Shown one piece after another: positions 37,519-47,634 of a stretch of 64,000 nt of DNA. The stretch is from CAVVVS01 sp963751355 (GTDB taxonomy: Bacteria > Bacteroidota > Ignavibacteria > Ignavibacteriales > Ignavibacteriaceae): contig CAVVVS010000014.1 of the NCBI GenBank assembly GCA_963751355.1, positions 19,895-83,894 of the forward strand. Reading direction: 5' to 3'. The number at the start of each line of letters is the position of its first letter. Position 1 is the first letter of the stretch. The position numbers and the translations under genes were made by a program. The notes beneath the pieces are model-generated. The model did no database searches. It was not told where the DNA came from and was given only the letters and a program-made list of their open reading frames with translations.

Positions 37519-38868
37519 ATGGAAAAAATTTTAATAATAGATGACGATCAATCTATAAGAGATACTTTAACAAATTATCTTAAGAAAAAAAATCACGAAA
37601 TATTCTCAGCAGAAAACGGCGAGGAAGGGCTTGAAAAAGTTAAACAGCATCATCCCGATCTCGTAATATCTGATATCAGGATGCCGGGAATGAACGGATT
37701 GGAAATGTTAAAACTGATCAAAGCATATGATGAACATATCAATGTAATAATAATGACCGCTTTTGATGACATGCAAAGTACGGTTAAGGCAATGCGGGAA
37801 GGTGCTTATGATTACATCGAGAAGCCTATCGAACTGGAAAGATTAAAAGTCTCCATCAAAAGAGCACTCGAAAACAAACACCTTAGCGAGCAGTTAGCTT
37901 CCTTCACGCCAAATGATGAGGAAGAATATGATGTCGAAAATATTCTAATCGGTAAAACCCAAAAGATGAAGGAAGTTTATAAAAAAATCGGACAGGTTTC
38001 TTCGAGTAATGTTACAGTTTTAATACTGGGTGAAAGCGGTACCGGGAAAGAACTTGTAGCACGAGCAATCCATTACAGCGGATTGACAAAAGATAAACCA
38101 TTTATTGCCGTTAATTGCACTGCATTAACAGAATCACTTTTAGAGAGTGAACTATTCGGTCATGTTAAAGGAGCGTTTACCGGGTCAATTCGGGATAAGA
38201 AAGGTAAGTTCGAAATTGCAGGTGAAGGGACAATCTTTTTGGATGAAGTTTCCGAAATTTCTCCTAACATACAGGTAAAATTATTAAGGGTTCTTCAAGA
38301 GCGGGAATTCGAGCGTGTTGGAGGGGAAACACTGATACCGATGAAAGCACGTGTAATTGCAGCCACCAACCGGAATATTTTACAACTTGTAAAAGATGGG
38401 AGATTCAGGGAAGATCTTTATTACCGGCTGAATGTCGTTTTAATAGAACTTCCACCTTTACACGAAAGGATTGACGACATTCCTCTACTTGTTAAACATT
38501 TCTTAACCAGGATAAATCAAAAACTGCACAAGAACGTAGTAAAAGTTCCTGAAGAAGTAATGGAGATGCTCAAGAATCAATATTGGGTTGGGAATGTTAG
38601 GGAACTCGAAAACACACTTATGCAGGCTGTTGTTCTTACTTCGGGTGATGTTTTATCAAAAGAAAATATTTTACTACGAAATGATGAAAGCGAAGCGGTA
38701 GGAAATAACAATCTCGCAAATTTGAGTCTATCCGAAATAGAAAAGATTCATATCCAGCGAGTACTCGATGCACACAATTGGGACAAGCAAAAAGTATCGG
38801 AAATTCTGGGGATATCGATGCCTACTTTGTACAGCAAAATTTCATCCTATCAAATAAAGCAAACTTAA
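37519..38868 (+). CDS. Sigma-54-dependent NtrC-family response regulator
   Basis: 449 residues. The receiver has D52 (VISDIRMPGMNG) and KPIE. The AAA+ activator domain (about 140-380) has Walker A GESGTGKE, the sigma-54-contacting GAFTGS loop (about 217-222), Walker B GEGTIFLDEVSEI and RVLQEREFERVGGE. A C-terminal Fis-type helix-turn-helix (WDKQKVSEILGISMPTLYSK) binds enhancers. It activates sigma-54 promoters in response to the kinase at 35236. The targets are not evident; the copper block 600 bp downstream is one possibility but no convincing -24/-12 element was found there. Confidence 0.96.
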   Translation: MEKILIIDDDQSIRDTLTNYLKKKNHEIFSAENGEEGLEKVKQHHPDLVISDIRMPGMNGLEMLKLIKAYDEHINVIIMTAFDDMQSTVKAMREGAYDYIEKPIELERLKVSIKRALENKHLSEQLASFTPNDEEEYDVENILIGKTQKMKEVYKKIGQVSSSNVTVLILGESGTGKELVARAIHYSGLTKDKPFIAVNCTALTESLLESELFGHVKGAFTGSIRDKKGKFEIAGEGTIFLDEVSEISPNIQVKLLRVLQEREFERVGGETLIPMKARVIAATNRNILQLVKDGRFREDLYYRLNVVLIELPPLHERIDDIPLLVKHFLTRINQKLHKNVVKVPEEVMEMLKNQYWVGNVRELENTLMQAVVLTSGDVLSKENILLRNDESEAVGNNNLANLSLSEIEKIHIQRVLDAHNWDKQKVSEILGISMPTLYSKISSYQIKQT

Positions 38869-39438
38869 ATTGGAATTAATTTGTTTGAGGTATTAAACTA
38901 AAGATTTGTCAACGAAGTTTATATTTCTATTCTAAGTGAAATTTTAATAATATTCCCAAATGTAAAACTTAGTAACCTTGTTAAAAAATAGCTTTAACCA
39001 TATTTCACCTTAATTTTTGTAAAAGCACTAAAATGATCTAAATAACTTAATTTGTTATTTCTCAATCTTAGTTTTCACACAAATATGTGCTGAATCAACA
39101 AATAATTTTACCAAATTTCATTCTTTCATTTTTAAATAATTTAAAATCTATTTCAACTATTTTAAAACTCCTTCCTTATTTGAATTATTTTTGCAGCAAA
39201 TAAAGCACTTACAGATGGCATAGTTGTTGAACCTTATGAAATAAAAAAAGGATTAAATTTGCTTAGTAATGGTTTAATATGGTGTTCGCTTTACTTGCTA
39301 CTGTTGGGCGGCTTTGTAGTGCTCTTCATCAAAATATTGAACCATAAATGATGGCCGATGCGTCTAATATTATGTAATAATTATTCAGTGTACGTAAAAA
39401 TTAGACATGACCAAGCATGATTTTTTGAAAAGGAGAAA
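38869..39438. other. 570-bp region with a start-less gene fragment
   Basis: Mostly AT-rich without genes. From 39184 to 39351 (plus) an open frame ends in a membrane segment (LLSNGLIWCSLYLLLLGGFV then VLFIKILNHK*) but has no ATG/GTG/TTG before its hydrophobic part and is preceded by TGA at 39181. It looks like the 3' remnant of a membrane-protein gene. I do not recognise the family. Confidence 0.35.
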
Positions 39439-39441
39439 ATG

Positions 39442-40020
39442 ATGTTGAAGAAAAAGATTAACCCGGTTATTTTGCTTGCTCTACCTGTAGCTATTTTATT
39501 GTTATTCGGATTTAGATTTGGACCTTTTAGTTCTTATGAGCATAGCATGAATTCTTATATTATTAATGATTCCACCAACTCACAAAACGGAGGAATGATG
39601 GGACGCGGTATGATGAATGGAAGAATGATGGGACGCGGAATGATGAATAGCGGAAATAATAACGGAAACAGCGCACCAAATAAATATGATAAAAACGGTA
39701 AATGGGTAGCTCCGGCTTCTGCTAATAGCTTAAAGAATCCTCTGGAAAAAATTGCGGAAGCGAGTCAAAAAGGAAAAAACATATTCAATATGCAATGTTT
39801 TACATGCCACGGTACAGATGGTAAAGGCGACGGTCCAGCCGCTGTTTCTTTACATCCCAAACCTGCTAATTTAACTTCAAGCAGAGTACAACATGAAAGT
39901 GACGGAGCTATTTTCTGGAAGATAACAAACGGGAATTCACCTATGCCTTCGTTTAAAAGTGCCCTCACAAAAACCCAAAGGTGGGATTTAGTTGAATACA
40001 TTAGAGAATTGGGCAAATAA
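39442..40020 (+). CDS. Met-rich membrane-anchored mono-haem cytochrome c
   Basis: Two ATG codons (39439 and 39442) lie side by side. The second is better spaced from AGGAGA. The roughly 192-residue protein has an N-terminal hydrophobic anchor (NPVILLALPVAILLLFGF) and a Met/Gly-rich stretch (GGMMGRGMMNGRMMGRGMMN). The cytochrome c domain has CFTCHGTDGKGDGPAA and the distal ligand region GNSPMPSF. The methionine-rich stretch resembles copper-binding segments, fitting the copper efflux genes downstream. It is separated from them by the terminator at 40049. Confidence 0.88.
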   Translation: MLKKKINPVILLALPVAILLLFGFRFGPFSSYEHSMNSYIINDSTNSQNGGMMGRGMMNGRMMGRGMMNSGNNNGNSAPNKYDKNGKWVAPASANSLKNPLEKIAEASQKGKNIFNMQCFTCHGTDGKGDGPAAVSLHPKPANLTSSRVQHESDGAIFWKITNGNSPMPSFKSALTKTQRWDLVEYIRELGK

Positions 40021-40048
40021 ATTTCTCTTCCAAAACAAACAAACATTT

Positions 40049-40080
40049 AACCCCGATAAATTTTTCTATCGGGGTTTTTA
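40049..40080 (+). terminator. Intrinsic terminator after the cytochrome c gene
   Basis: AACCCCGATA (40049-40058) pairs with TATCGGGGTT (40067-40076), followed by TTTTTA. A classical GC stem and U-tract, 29 nt after the stop codon. Confidence 0.88.
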
Positions 40081-40349
40081 AATTATTTAAATAATCTTTT
40101 AATTTTTTTAAAATACCATTGCCTACCTTTCATATCGTTTAATATCTTTAATAAATATCTTTTCGAACAGTCTCATTTTTACTAATTTTTACAAATTTTA
40201 ACTATTTATATTTTAAGACATTACCGAGCATCTTAAAACAATTTCATCCAGAAATTTAATTTTTATTAACTCCCCGATTCCCCAAACCCAAACATTTTCT
40301 TTTGGTATCATTATTGAATGATTAAATTAAATTTCATAGTAATTAAGTA

Positions 40350-40775
40350 ATGATAAAAAAAATTTCCGTACTATCTTTAATTTTGTTTTTTACGGCTTCA
40401 TCGCTAAGCTTGCCCATTACCGTACATTTATGCAGCATGAACATGAATCATCAATTCTGCAAAATGGAAACTGCAAAGAGTAATTCATTTAATAATGTAT
40501 GCAATTCTGAAGAAATGAATTTTCAACAGCAGGTTTTTGCAGAACATGACAACTGCTGCTCGACAAGAACTATTGATTTATCTATTACGGATGCCTTTAT
40601 AAATAATAAAACGGAATGCAGTTTAAGTTTTTCTGCCTTTGCGGTTATGCCATCTTTGAAACCAACGGAATTTTATAATTTTGTAAAAACATCTAAAATT
40701 TCATTCAGGCATTTCCATCTGCCTGATATTTATGGGAACAATATCTACCTCGGCAATTCTACTTTTTTAATTTGA
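40350..40775 (+). CDS. Small Cys-rich exported protein near metal-efflux genes (HYC_CC_PP-like)
   Basis: 141 residues. A signal-like hydrophobic N-terminus (VLSLILFFTASSLSLPITVH) is followed by scattered cysteines and histidines: LCSMNMNHQFCKME, VCNSEE, HDNCCSTRT. The pattern C...C...CC resembles small proteins often found upstream of heavy-metal efflux operons in Bacteroidota. It is probably periplasmic and perhaps metal-binding. The assignment rests on pattern and context only. Confidence 0.6.
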   Translation: MIKKISVLSLILFFTASSLSLPITVHLCSMNMNHQFCKMETAKSNSFNNVCNSEEMNFQQQVFAEHDNCCSTRTIDLSITDAFINNKTECSLSFSAFAVMPSLKPTEFYNFVKTSKISFRHFHLPDIYGNNIYLGNSTFLI

Positions 40776-40931
40776 AAATTAACCTCTCAGCAAAGCCTTA
40801 GAAGAAAACTTGCGGATTTTATCGAATAGCAATTATTAACAATAATTTCCCGGAAGTCCCCATCTAAGGAGTCTTTCATTCTTAAATCGTATTTCATTTA
40901 AGATAAAAACAATCTCATTATAGGGTCATTT

Positions 40932-42206
40932 ATGAAAAGAATAAAAATATTATATGTAGTTGCGCTTATACTTATCGGAGGCTTTAACTTACCGGCTCAG
41001 ACTGAATCAACAACGCTTGATTCATTAGTCCAGCATGCCATAAGTGTAAGTCCCAAAATAAAAATGTTAAAAGCTAAAATGAAGGTTTCGGAAGATAAAA
41101 TTCCGCAGGTCTCAAACTTGCCGGATCCGATGTTAACACTCGGATTGGCAAATTTGCCTGTTAATTCTTTTTCGTTTACTCAGGAACCGATGACCGGGAA
41201 AATTGTCGGTTTGAGTCAGGCAATCCCATTTCCGGGGAAATTAAGTTCGATGGGAAAAGTCTCCGGGAAGCAGGCTGAAATAGTTAAGCAGGAAATTGAT
41301 GATGCAGTAAACGAAGTAACTAAAAATGTTACTGAAAATTATGAAGACCTTCGCTTCCACAGAAAAGCTATTTCAATAATGAAAGAAAGTAAAAACTTGT
41401 TGCAAGAGATTGCTAAAGTTGTAAGGACCAAGTATTCGGTTTCAACAGCAAGCCAGCAAAACCTAATTAAAATAGAACTGGAAATAACAAACGTTAGTGA
41501 TAAAATTGAAGAGTTAAAAGGAAAAGAAAGCTCGAAGCTTGCTATGCTGAATGCGATTTTATTGCAGGACTCCGAAACCCCGATTGAAACAGGCAGTTTT
41601 CCAAAATTAACTTATCAAAATTTAACAGTTGCTAAACTCGATTCTATAGCCGAAGCGAACAGGCCCTATCTGATGGGCGTAAAATTAGCAAAACAAAAAG
41701 CAATGCTGATGGAGCAGACTGCTAAATATGATTATTATCCTAACTTTAATTTAATGCTACAGTATTCACAGAGAGATGAAATTGCAAAAACACATACACC
41801 TTTAACCGATTTCTTCACTGTGATGGTCGGAATTTCGCTCCCTCTGAATTACGGCGGAAAAGTAACTTCAAAAGTTGAAGAATCAGTGGCAATGCAGGAA
41901 ATGTATAATCAACAATACAATGCAGCAATGCAAATGCTGAATAGTAATTTCGGGTCTTCTATTTCAACTTTAAAAACGTTAAAAGAGAGAATTAAATTAA
42001 TTGAGCAGGGTTTGCTTCCGCAGGCTAATCAAACTCTTAATTCATCACTTGCTAATTATCAGGTTGGTAAAATTGATTTTCTTAATGTAATAGATGCACA
42101 AAATAAATTATATCAAATTGAAACAAATCTTTATAAACTAAAAACTAATTACCTGAAAGAAATTACAAAATTAGAATTCCTAATTGGTTCAAAATTGCAA
42201 AAGTAA
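40932..42206 (+). CDS. cusC: TolC-family outer-membrane efflux protein
   Basis: 424 residues with a signal peptide (LILIGGFNLPAQ). It has the paired helical hairpins of outer-membrane efflux channels: LDSLVQHAISVSPKIKMLKA and LPDPMLTLGLANLP in the first repeat, and LNSSLANYQVGKIDFLNVID in the second. It is the first gene of a three-gene tripartite export operon (33 and 35 nt gaps). Together they would carry Cu(I)/Ag(I) out of the periplasm. The symbol is assigned from context. Confidence 0.92.
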   Translation: MKRIKILYVVALILIGGFNLPAQTESTTLDSLVQHAISVSPKIKMLKAKMKVSEDKIPQVSNLPDPMLTLGLANLPVNSFSFTQEPMTGKIVGLSQAIPFPGKLSSMGKVSGKQAEIVKQEIDDAVNEVTKNVTENYEDLRFHRKAISIMKESKNLLQEIAKVVRTKYSVSTASQQNLIKIELEITNVSDKIEELKGKESSKLAMLNAILLQDSETPIETGSFPKLTYQNLTVAKLDSIAEANRPYLMGVKLAKQKAMLMEQTAKYDYYPNFNLMLQYSQRDEIAKTHTPLTDFFTVMVGISLPLNYGGKVTSKVEESVAMQEMYNQQYNAAMQMLNSNFGSSISTLKTLKERIKLIEQGLLPQANQTLNSSLANYQVGKIDFLNVIDAQNKLYQIETNLYKLKTNYLKEITKLEFLIGSKLQK

Positions 42207-42239
42207 AAGTTTTCAAAAATATATTAAACGGAGTAAAAA

Positions 42240-43877
42240 GTGAACACGAAAAGATTAATAATGGCAGTTATTGGATTACTTGTTATAAGTGCGGCAATTT
42301 ATTTTGTAATCGGCACTAACAGTCAGCCTACACAAGCGCAGGAAACAAAAACTGCGACAAAGAAAAAAGAAAAAAGAAAAATTTTATACTGGCGCGCCCC
42401 GATGGACCCGACCGAAACTTATGACCATCCCGGTAAATCAAAAATGGGAATGGACCTGGTTCCGGTTTATGCCGACCAAAGCGGCGCCGAAGGTGTAATT
42501 ACTATTGATCCGGTTGTACAGCAGGATATGAATCTTCAAACAGATTTTGTAAAAGAAAAAGCTTTATCTCCAATTGTTAATACAAATGGTGTTGTAACAA
42601 CTAACGAAAAAAATGAATTTATTGTTACAACAAAAGTATCCGGCTGGATTCAGAAGTTGTATGTTAATTATACGGGACAAAAAATCAGTAAAGGCCAGAA
42701 GTTGATGGATATTTATTCTCCGGAACTTGTTTCTGCCGAACAAGAATATCTGACAGCTCTTTCATACAAGAATTCCACTTCCCAAAGCAAGATTGCAGAT
42801 GTTTCAAAAAGCGGCGATGAATTGGTTAAAAACAGTATACGCAAATTAGAATTGCTCGATATGTCGCCTGCTGACATTACTCAGATTGAAAACACAAAAG
42901 ATGTTAAAACTTATGTAACTCTTTATGCACCGCATTCGGGAACTGTTCTTCACAAAAACATAGAAGAAGGACAGAAAATAAAAGCCGGAATGCCTTTATT
43001 AAAAATTGCAGATCTTTCTAATCTTTGGTTATCGGCTGATATATATGAATATGAACTTGCAAAAATTAAAGTCGGCGACAACGCGAAAATCAAATTTAAC
43101 TATCTGCCTGGTAAAACTTTTGACGGTAAAATATCGTTCATTTACCCTACAATTGATCCTAAATCAAGAACAGTAAAAGTTCGTTTCAATTTGAACAACA
43201 GAACAGGACAGCTCAAACCGGAAATGTTTGCTAATGTTGTAATCGACGGACAAAGACTAAAATCAACACCTGTTGTTCCTGAAAATGCAGTTATAAGAAG
43301 CGGTACCAAGGACATTGTAATTGTTGCACTCGGAAACGGCAAATTCAAACCGCAAGCAGTTACACTCGGTTTATATTCCGACGGCTATTATCAAGTATTA
43401 AATGGATTATCCGAAGGAACAAAAATAGTTACTTCAGCTCAATTCTTAATCGATTCCGAAAGCAACTTACGGGCTGCTATAAGTCACATGAGAGAAGGAG
43501 ATAACGGTAAATCCGATTCAACTTCTTCTAATTCAAAAATGAATATGAAGATGGACATGAAAAAGGATGATAGCTCAAAAAAGATAAATATGAAGAACGA
43601 CTCGAAGAAAATGAATATGGATAAGAACGGAAGTTCAACAGAAATGAATATGAAAACGGATAAAAAATCTTCTGAAACTTCAATCGTCAGAAAAGGTGTT
43701 ATTGATTTAGCATCGATAGATAAAAACAAAGACGGAAAAGTTTTTGAAGATATAATGGACTGGAATGTAATCTCAGATAAGCCAGGTAAATGCCCGCTCT
43801 GCGGAATGACTTTAAGAGAATTTACATTAGCTAAAGCAAAAGGAAATTTAAAAGAACACGGATTCCAGGTTAAGTAA
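42240..43877 (+). CDS. cusB: RND efflux periplasmic adaptor with heavy-metal-binding domain (CusB-type)
   Basis: 545 residues from a GTG start with GGAG upstream. Membrane anchor at about 5-22. The heavy-metal-binding domain is YWRAPMDPTETYDHPGKSKM then GMDLVPVY (about 49-77). A barrel-sandwich/beta-barrel adaptor follows (about 95-410: VSGWIQKLYVNYTGQKISKG, LYAPHSGTVLHKNIEEGQKI, LSNLWLSADIYEYEL). An unusual Met/Lys-rich tail (NSKMNMKMDMKKDD ... MNMDKN, about 425-475) precedes a C-terminal metal-site segment CPLCGMTLREFTLAK. The tail may gather Cu(I) in the periplasm before hand-over to the pump. Confidence 0.94.
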   Translation: MNTKRLIMAVIGLLVISAAIYFVIGTNSQPTQAQETKTATKKKEKRKILYWRAPMDPTETYDHPGKSKMGMDLVPVYADQSGAEGVITIDPVVQQDMNLQTDFVKEKALSPIVNTNGVVTTNEKNEFIVTTKVSGWIQKLYVNYTGQKISKGQKLMDIYSPELVSAEQEYLTALSYKNSTSQSKIADVSKSGDELVKNSIRKLELLDMSPADITQIENTKDVKTYVTLYAPHSGTVLHKNIEEGQKIKAGMPLLKIADLSNLWLSADIYEYELAKIKVGDNAKIKFNYLPGKTFDGKISFIYPTIDPKSRTVKVRFNLNNRTGQLKPEMFANVVIDGQRLKSTPVVPENAVIRSGTKDIVIVALGNGKFKPQAVTLGLYSDGYYQVLNGLSEGTKIVTSAQFLIDSESNLRAAISHMREGDNGKSDSTSSNSKMNMKMDMKKDDSSKKINMKNDSKKMNMDKNGSSTEMNMKTDKKSSETSIVRKGVIDLASIDKNKDGKVFEDIMDWNVISDKPGKCPLCGMTLREFTLAKAKGNLKEHGFQVK

Positions 43878-43912
43878 TAATTCATTTTCAGCAGAACAGG
43901 AGTTTTTATAGA

Positions 43913-46900
43913 ATGATTACAAATGACAAAAATAAGGACGGGATTATTGCCAAGCTGATTGAATGGTCTATAAACAATAAGTATATGGTCATTCTGCTAA
44001 CACTGGCACTTATAGGCGGCGGAATATGGGCAATGCTGAATACCCCGGTAGATGCATTTCCCGATTTGAGCGATGTGCAGGTTATTATTTATACAAAGTA
44101 TCCCGGTCAAGGGCCGCAGATTGTGGAAGACCAGGTTACATATCCTTTAACAACAAAAATGCTTTCGGTGCCGGATGCACAGACCGTTCGCGGTTATTCG
44201 TTTTTCGGTTTCTCGATGGTTTATATAATATTCAAAGACGGAACAGATTTATATTGGGCAAGAAGCAGAGTATTGGAATATCTTAGTTCCCTTAGGAATG
44301 ACTTACCGAACGGTGTTTCCCCGCAATTAGGTCCAGATGCAACAGGACTCGGCTGGGTGTATGAATATACACTTCAATCGAAGAAACATGATTTACAGCA
44401 ATTGAGATCTATCCAGGATTATTTTTTAAAGTATGAATTGTCTTCAATTCCGGGTGTTTCCGAAGTTGCTTCGGTTGGTGGATATGAAAAGCAATACCAG
44501 GTAAATATAGATCCGAATAAATTAGCTTATTATCATATTCCGCTCAATAAAGTTAGGATGGCTATCAAGAAATCGAACAACGATGTTGGTGGAAGGCTTC
44601 TTGAAATGGGCGAAACAGAGTACATGGTGAGAGGTTTAGGCTATATTAAAAATACGGATGATTTGAAAAATGTGGCAATAGGTTATGCGCCTGAAACCGG
44701 CTCCCCCATTTATCTGAAGGATGTTGCAAATGTAGAGATAGGACCTGAGCTCAGGCGCGGACTTGCGGAATGGAACGGAAAGGGTGAAACCGTCGGAGGC
44801 ATTATAGTAATGCGTTACGGCGAAAATGCTCTGGAAATTATTAAAAAGGTTAAGGAACGATTAAAAGGTTTACAAAAATCGCTTCCTGAAGATGTAAAAA
44901 TTGTTCCTGCTTATGATAGGTCTGCATTGATAGATAGGGCGATTGACACACTAAAAGGAAAACTGACTGAAGAAAGTATTGTTGTTGCGCTTGTAATTAT
45001 AGCTTTTCTGCTTCATATCCGGAGTTCGCTTGTTGCTATTTTTACGTTACCTACAGCTGTACTCGCAGCGTTTTTAATTATGAAGTTCCAGGGACTTAAT
45101 GCAAACATCATGTCCCTTTCAGGTATTGCTATTGCTATCGGTGCAATGGTTGATGCTTCTATCATCATGGTTGAAAATGCTCAAAGCCACATGATAAGAG
45201 AACAGGAAAAGCCAAAGGAGAAACAACGTTCTCACTGGACGGTGATTTTAGAGTCATCAAAAGAAGTTGGTCCTTCAATCTTTTACTCTCTTTTGGTAAT
45301 TACGGTTTCGTTTTTACCGGTGTTTGCTCTTGAACAGCAGGCTGGCAGATTGTTTAAACCGCTCGCATATACAAAATCCTATTCCATGGCTGCGGCCGCT
45401 ATTCTAGCAGTTACAATAGTTCCTATTCTTATAGGCTATTTTGTACGCGGAAAAATGAGAAAAGAAGAAGACAATCCTATAAATAAATTTCTCCTTAAAG
45501 TTTATAGACCGGTTGTTGATTTTGTATTAAATAAGAGATGGTGGGTTATAGGTGCAGCTGTTTTAATTATGCTGGCAACTTTAATTCCTTTCTCAAAATT
45601 AGGTTCGGAATTTATGCCGCCGTTAGACGAAGGCGATTTACTCTACATGCCGACAACTCTGCCCGGAATTTCAATTACCAAAGCAAAAGAAATTCTTCAG
45701 CAAACGGATAAAATAATTAAATCATTCCCCGAGGTTAAAAGTGTATTCGGGAAAGCTGGAAGAGCGAACACAGCTACAGATCCCGCTCCCCTTTCTATGA
45801 TCGAAACAACTATTCAGTTGAAACCAAAGAGCGAATGGCCGGAAGGAATGACGGAGAAAAAACTGGTTGATAAGTTAAATGCGGCAATCCAAATACCGGG
45901 ATTAACAAATGCCTGGACAATGCCGATTAAAACCAGAATTGATATGCTTTCTACCGGTATTAAAACTCCGGTTGGAATTAAAATTGCCGGACCAAATTTA
46001 GGTGTCCTTCAAAAAATTGGTAAAGATATAGAGAGAATTGCTAAAACAATTCCGGGAACAAGATCGGTTTATGCCGAAAGAGCGCTTGGTGGAAATTATG
46101 TTGACTTCAATATTAATCGCAAAGCAATAGCGCGCTACGGATTAACTATTGATGATGTGCAAAACGTAATTATGTCTGCAATCGGCGGAATGGATATTAC
46201 TAAAACAGTTGAAGGACTGGAAAGATACCCTATTAACTTGAGATATCAGCGAGATTATAGGAATAATCTTGATGCATTAAAACGGGTACTTATTCCGATA
46301 CCAAGCGGTGGTAATATTCCGCTTGGCGAAGTTGCTAATCTTTCCGTAAAGAAAGGCCCGCCGGTTATTAAGTCGGAAAATGCAAGACCGAATGCCTGGG
46401 TTTATATCGATATTGAAAATATTGACGTTGGAACTTATGTAAAAAATGCTCAGAAAATTATAAATGCAAAGTTAAAAATCCCGGCAGGTTATTCAATCAT
46501 TTGGAGCGGACAGTATGAATATATGCAAAGAGCAGCAAAGAAATTGGCGCTCGTTATTCCGCTTACACTTTTGCTTGTAATCTTGCTTTTATTCATGAAC
46601 ACTAAATCAGTAATAAAAACCGGGATCATACTGCTATCATTACCTTTCTCAATGGTAGGCGCAATTTGGCTTTTGTATATAGCCGGGTATAATACCAGTG
46701 TGGCTGTTTGGGTAGGTATAATTGCACTGCTTGGTGTAAGCGCCGAAATTGGTGTAGTTATGCTGCTATATCTTGATATCGCTTATGAAAAAAGAAAAGA
46801 CAGCGGAATGCTGAAATCACTAAAGGATTTACGGGAAGCAACATTTGAAGGCGCGGCAAATAGAATTCGTCCGATTATGATGACTGTTATGGCACTTTTA

Positions 46901-47089
46901 TTCGGTTTACTTCCTATCCTTGTCGGTACAGGTACGGGAGCTGATGTAATGAAAAGAATCGCAGCGCCGATGGTAGGCGGTATCGTTACAACATTATTGA
47001 TGGGAATAACACTTTACCCGGCGATTTTCTATATAATCAAAAAGAGAGAAGTAAAAAAACTTATCGCAGCGGAGAATTCTGAACAATAA
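43913..47089 (+). CDS. cusA: CusA/CzcA-family heavy-metal RND pump with Cu/Ag methionine triad
   Basis: 1058 residues, inner-membrane proton-driven exporter with twelve helices and two large periplasmic loops (DAFPDLSDVQVIIYTKYPGQ near the N-terminus, GIAIAIGAMVDASIIMVENA in TM4). Three methionines fall where E. coli CusA binds Cu(I)/Ag(I): M579 (DLLYM), M629 (DPAPLSM) and M678 (TRIDM). Their spacing of 50 and 49 residues matches M573/M623/M672 of CusA. This supports Cu(I)/Ag(I) over Zn/Co/Cd specificity. Confidence 0.96.
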   Translation: MITNDKNKDGIIAKLIEWSINNKYMVILLTLALIGGGIWAMLNTPVDAFPDLSDVQVIIYTKYPGQGPQIVEDQVTYPLTTKMLSVPDAQTVRGYSFFGFSMVYIIFKDGTDLYWARSRVLEYLSSLRNDLPNGVSPQLGPDATGLGWVYEYTLQSKKHDLQQLRSIQDYFLKYELSSIPGVSEVASVGGYEKQYQVNIDPNKLAYYHIPLNKVRMAIKKSNNDVGGRLLEMGETEYMVRGLGYIKNTDDLKNVAIGYAPETGSPIYLKDVANVEIGPELRRGLAEWNGKGETVGGIIVMRYGENALEIIKKVKERLKGLQKSLPEDVKIVPAYDRSALIDRAIDTLKGKLTEESIVVALVIIAFLLHIRSSLVAIFTLPTAVLAAFLIMKFQGLNANIMSLSGIAIAIGAMVDASIIMVENAQSHMIREQEKPKEKQRSHWTVILESSKEVGPSIFYSLLVITVSFLPVFALEQQAGRLFKPLAYTKSYSMAAAAILAVTIVPILIGYFVRGKMRKEEDNPINKFLLKVYRPVVDFVLNKRWWVIGAAVLIMLATLIPFSKLGSEFMPPLDEGDLLYMPTTLPGISITKAKEILQQTDKIIKSFPEVKSVFGKAGRANTATDPAPLSMIETTIQLKPKSEWPEGMTEKKLVDKLNAAIQIPGLTNAWTMPIKTRIDMLSTGIKTPVGIKIAGPNLGVLQKIGKDIERIAKTIPGTRSVYAERALGGNYVDFNINRKAIARYGLTIDDVQNVIMSAIGGMDITKTVEGLERYPINLRYQRDYRNNLDALKRVLIPIPSGGNIPLGEVANLSVKKGPPVIKSENARPNAWVYIDIENIDVGTYVKNAQKIINAKLKIPAGYSIIWSGQYEYMQRAAKKLALVIPLTLLLVILLLFMNTKSVIKTGIILLSLPFSMVGAIWLLYIAGYNTSVAVWVGIIALLGVSAEIGVVMLLYLDIAYEKRKDSGMLKSLKDLREATFEGAANRIRPIMMTVMALLFGLLPILVGTGTGADVMKRIAAPMVGGIVTTLLMGITLYPAIFYIIKKREVKKLIAAENSEQ

Positions 47090-47095
47090 TTATTA

Positions 47096-47128
47096 GGAAA
47101 CCCGGTTTAATAAAAAGATCGGGTTTCC
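47096..47128 (+). promoter_or_regulatory. 9-bp perfect stem-loop between cusA and the PII-like gene
   Basis: GGAAACCCG (47096-47104) and CGGGTTTCC (47120-47128). No U-tract follows, so it is more likely an intercistronic processing or stability element, or a weak attenuator, than a full terminator. Confidence 0.5.
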
Positions 47129-47157
47129 AAAATATCCTACTTAAAAGGAGAATTTTA

Positions 47158-47475
47158 ATGAAAGAAATTAAAGCTTACGTAAGACCGCGTTTGGCAGAGA
47201 AAGTTATTTCTGCTTTGGAAGTTGCAGGCACTGAAGGAATGACTGTCATTGATGTTTCTTTACTCGGTAAATGGGCAGATCCTGAGAGATCTAAATTATC
47301 AATTGAATATTGCGAAAAATATTGTACCAGTGTTAAAATTGAAATAATCAGCAGTGATGAACAAGCCGATGATTTTGTGCAGACAATAATTGAAAACGGA
47401 AAAACCGGTCAAAGCGGGGACGGATTTATTTCCGTGACTAATGTTGAGAAATTTGTGCGGATAAAAGAAGGGTGA
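47158..47475 (+). CDS. PII-like signalling protein associated with metal efflux (PII-NG type)
   Basis: 105 residues with a good AAGGAG site. The fold signature MKEIKAYVRPRLAEKVISAL, T-loop-like region and C-terminal DGFISVTNVEKFVRIKEG (GDGxIxV...) are of the PII superfamily. The T-loop tyrosine motif of classical GlnB/GlnK (RGxEYxVD) is absent. PII-NG proteins are known to be encoded beside CzcA/CusA-type pumps, as here. A role in sensing nucleotides or modulating the pump is inferred. It is not evidence of nitrogen control. Confidence 0.85.
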   Translation: MKEIKAYVRPRLAEKVISALEVAGTEGMTVIDVSLLGKWADPERSKLSIEYCEKYCTSVKIEIISSDEQADDFVQTIIENGKTGQSGDGFISVTNVEKFVRIKEG

Positions 47476-47634
47476 TTTTAGATTAACGGGGCAAGAGATA
47501 TAATTATCATTTCTATTGTCCGAATTGTGAAAAAGCTGCTCCCGATTGGCGTTGTTCAATTGTAATTTATTAAGTATTTTATTACAGATGATAAAACGAG
47601 CAAAAAATTGCATGGAAAGCAAGGAGGGATGAAG

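Noticed and set aside
39217..39232. Sigma-54-like -24/-12 sequence TGGCATAGTTGTTGAA downstream of the NtrC-family regulator
   Set aside because: It lies within the start-less gene fragment, about 210 bp before the cytochrome gene, and the -12 element is imperfect. Not enough to call a promoter.
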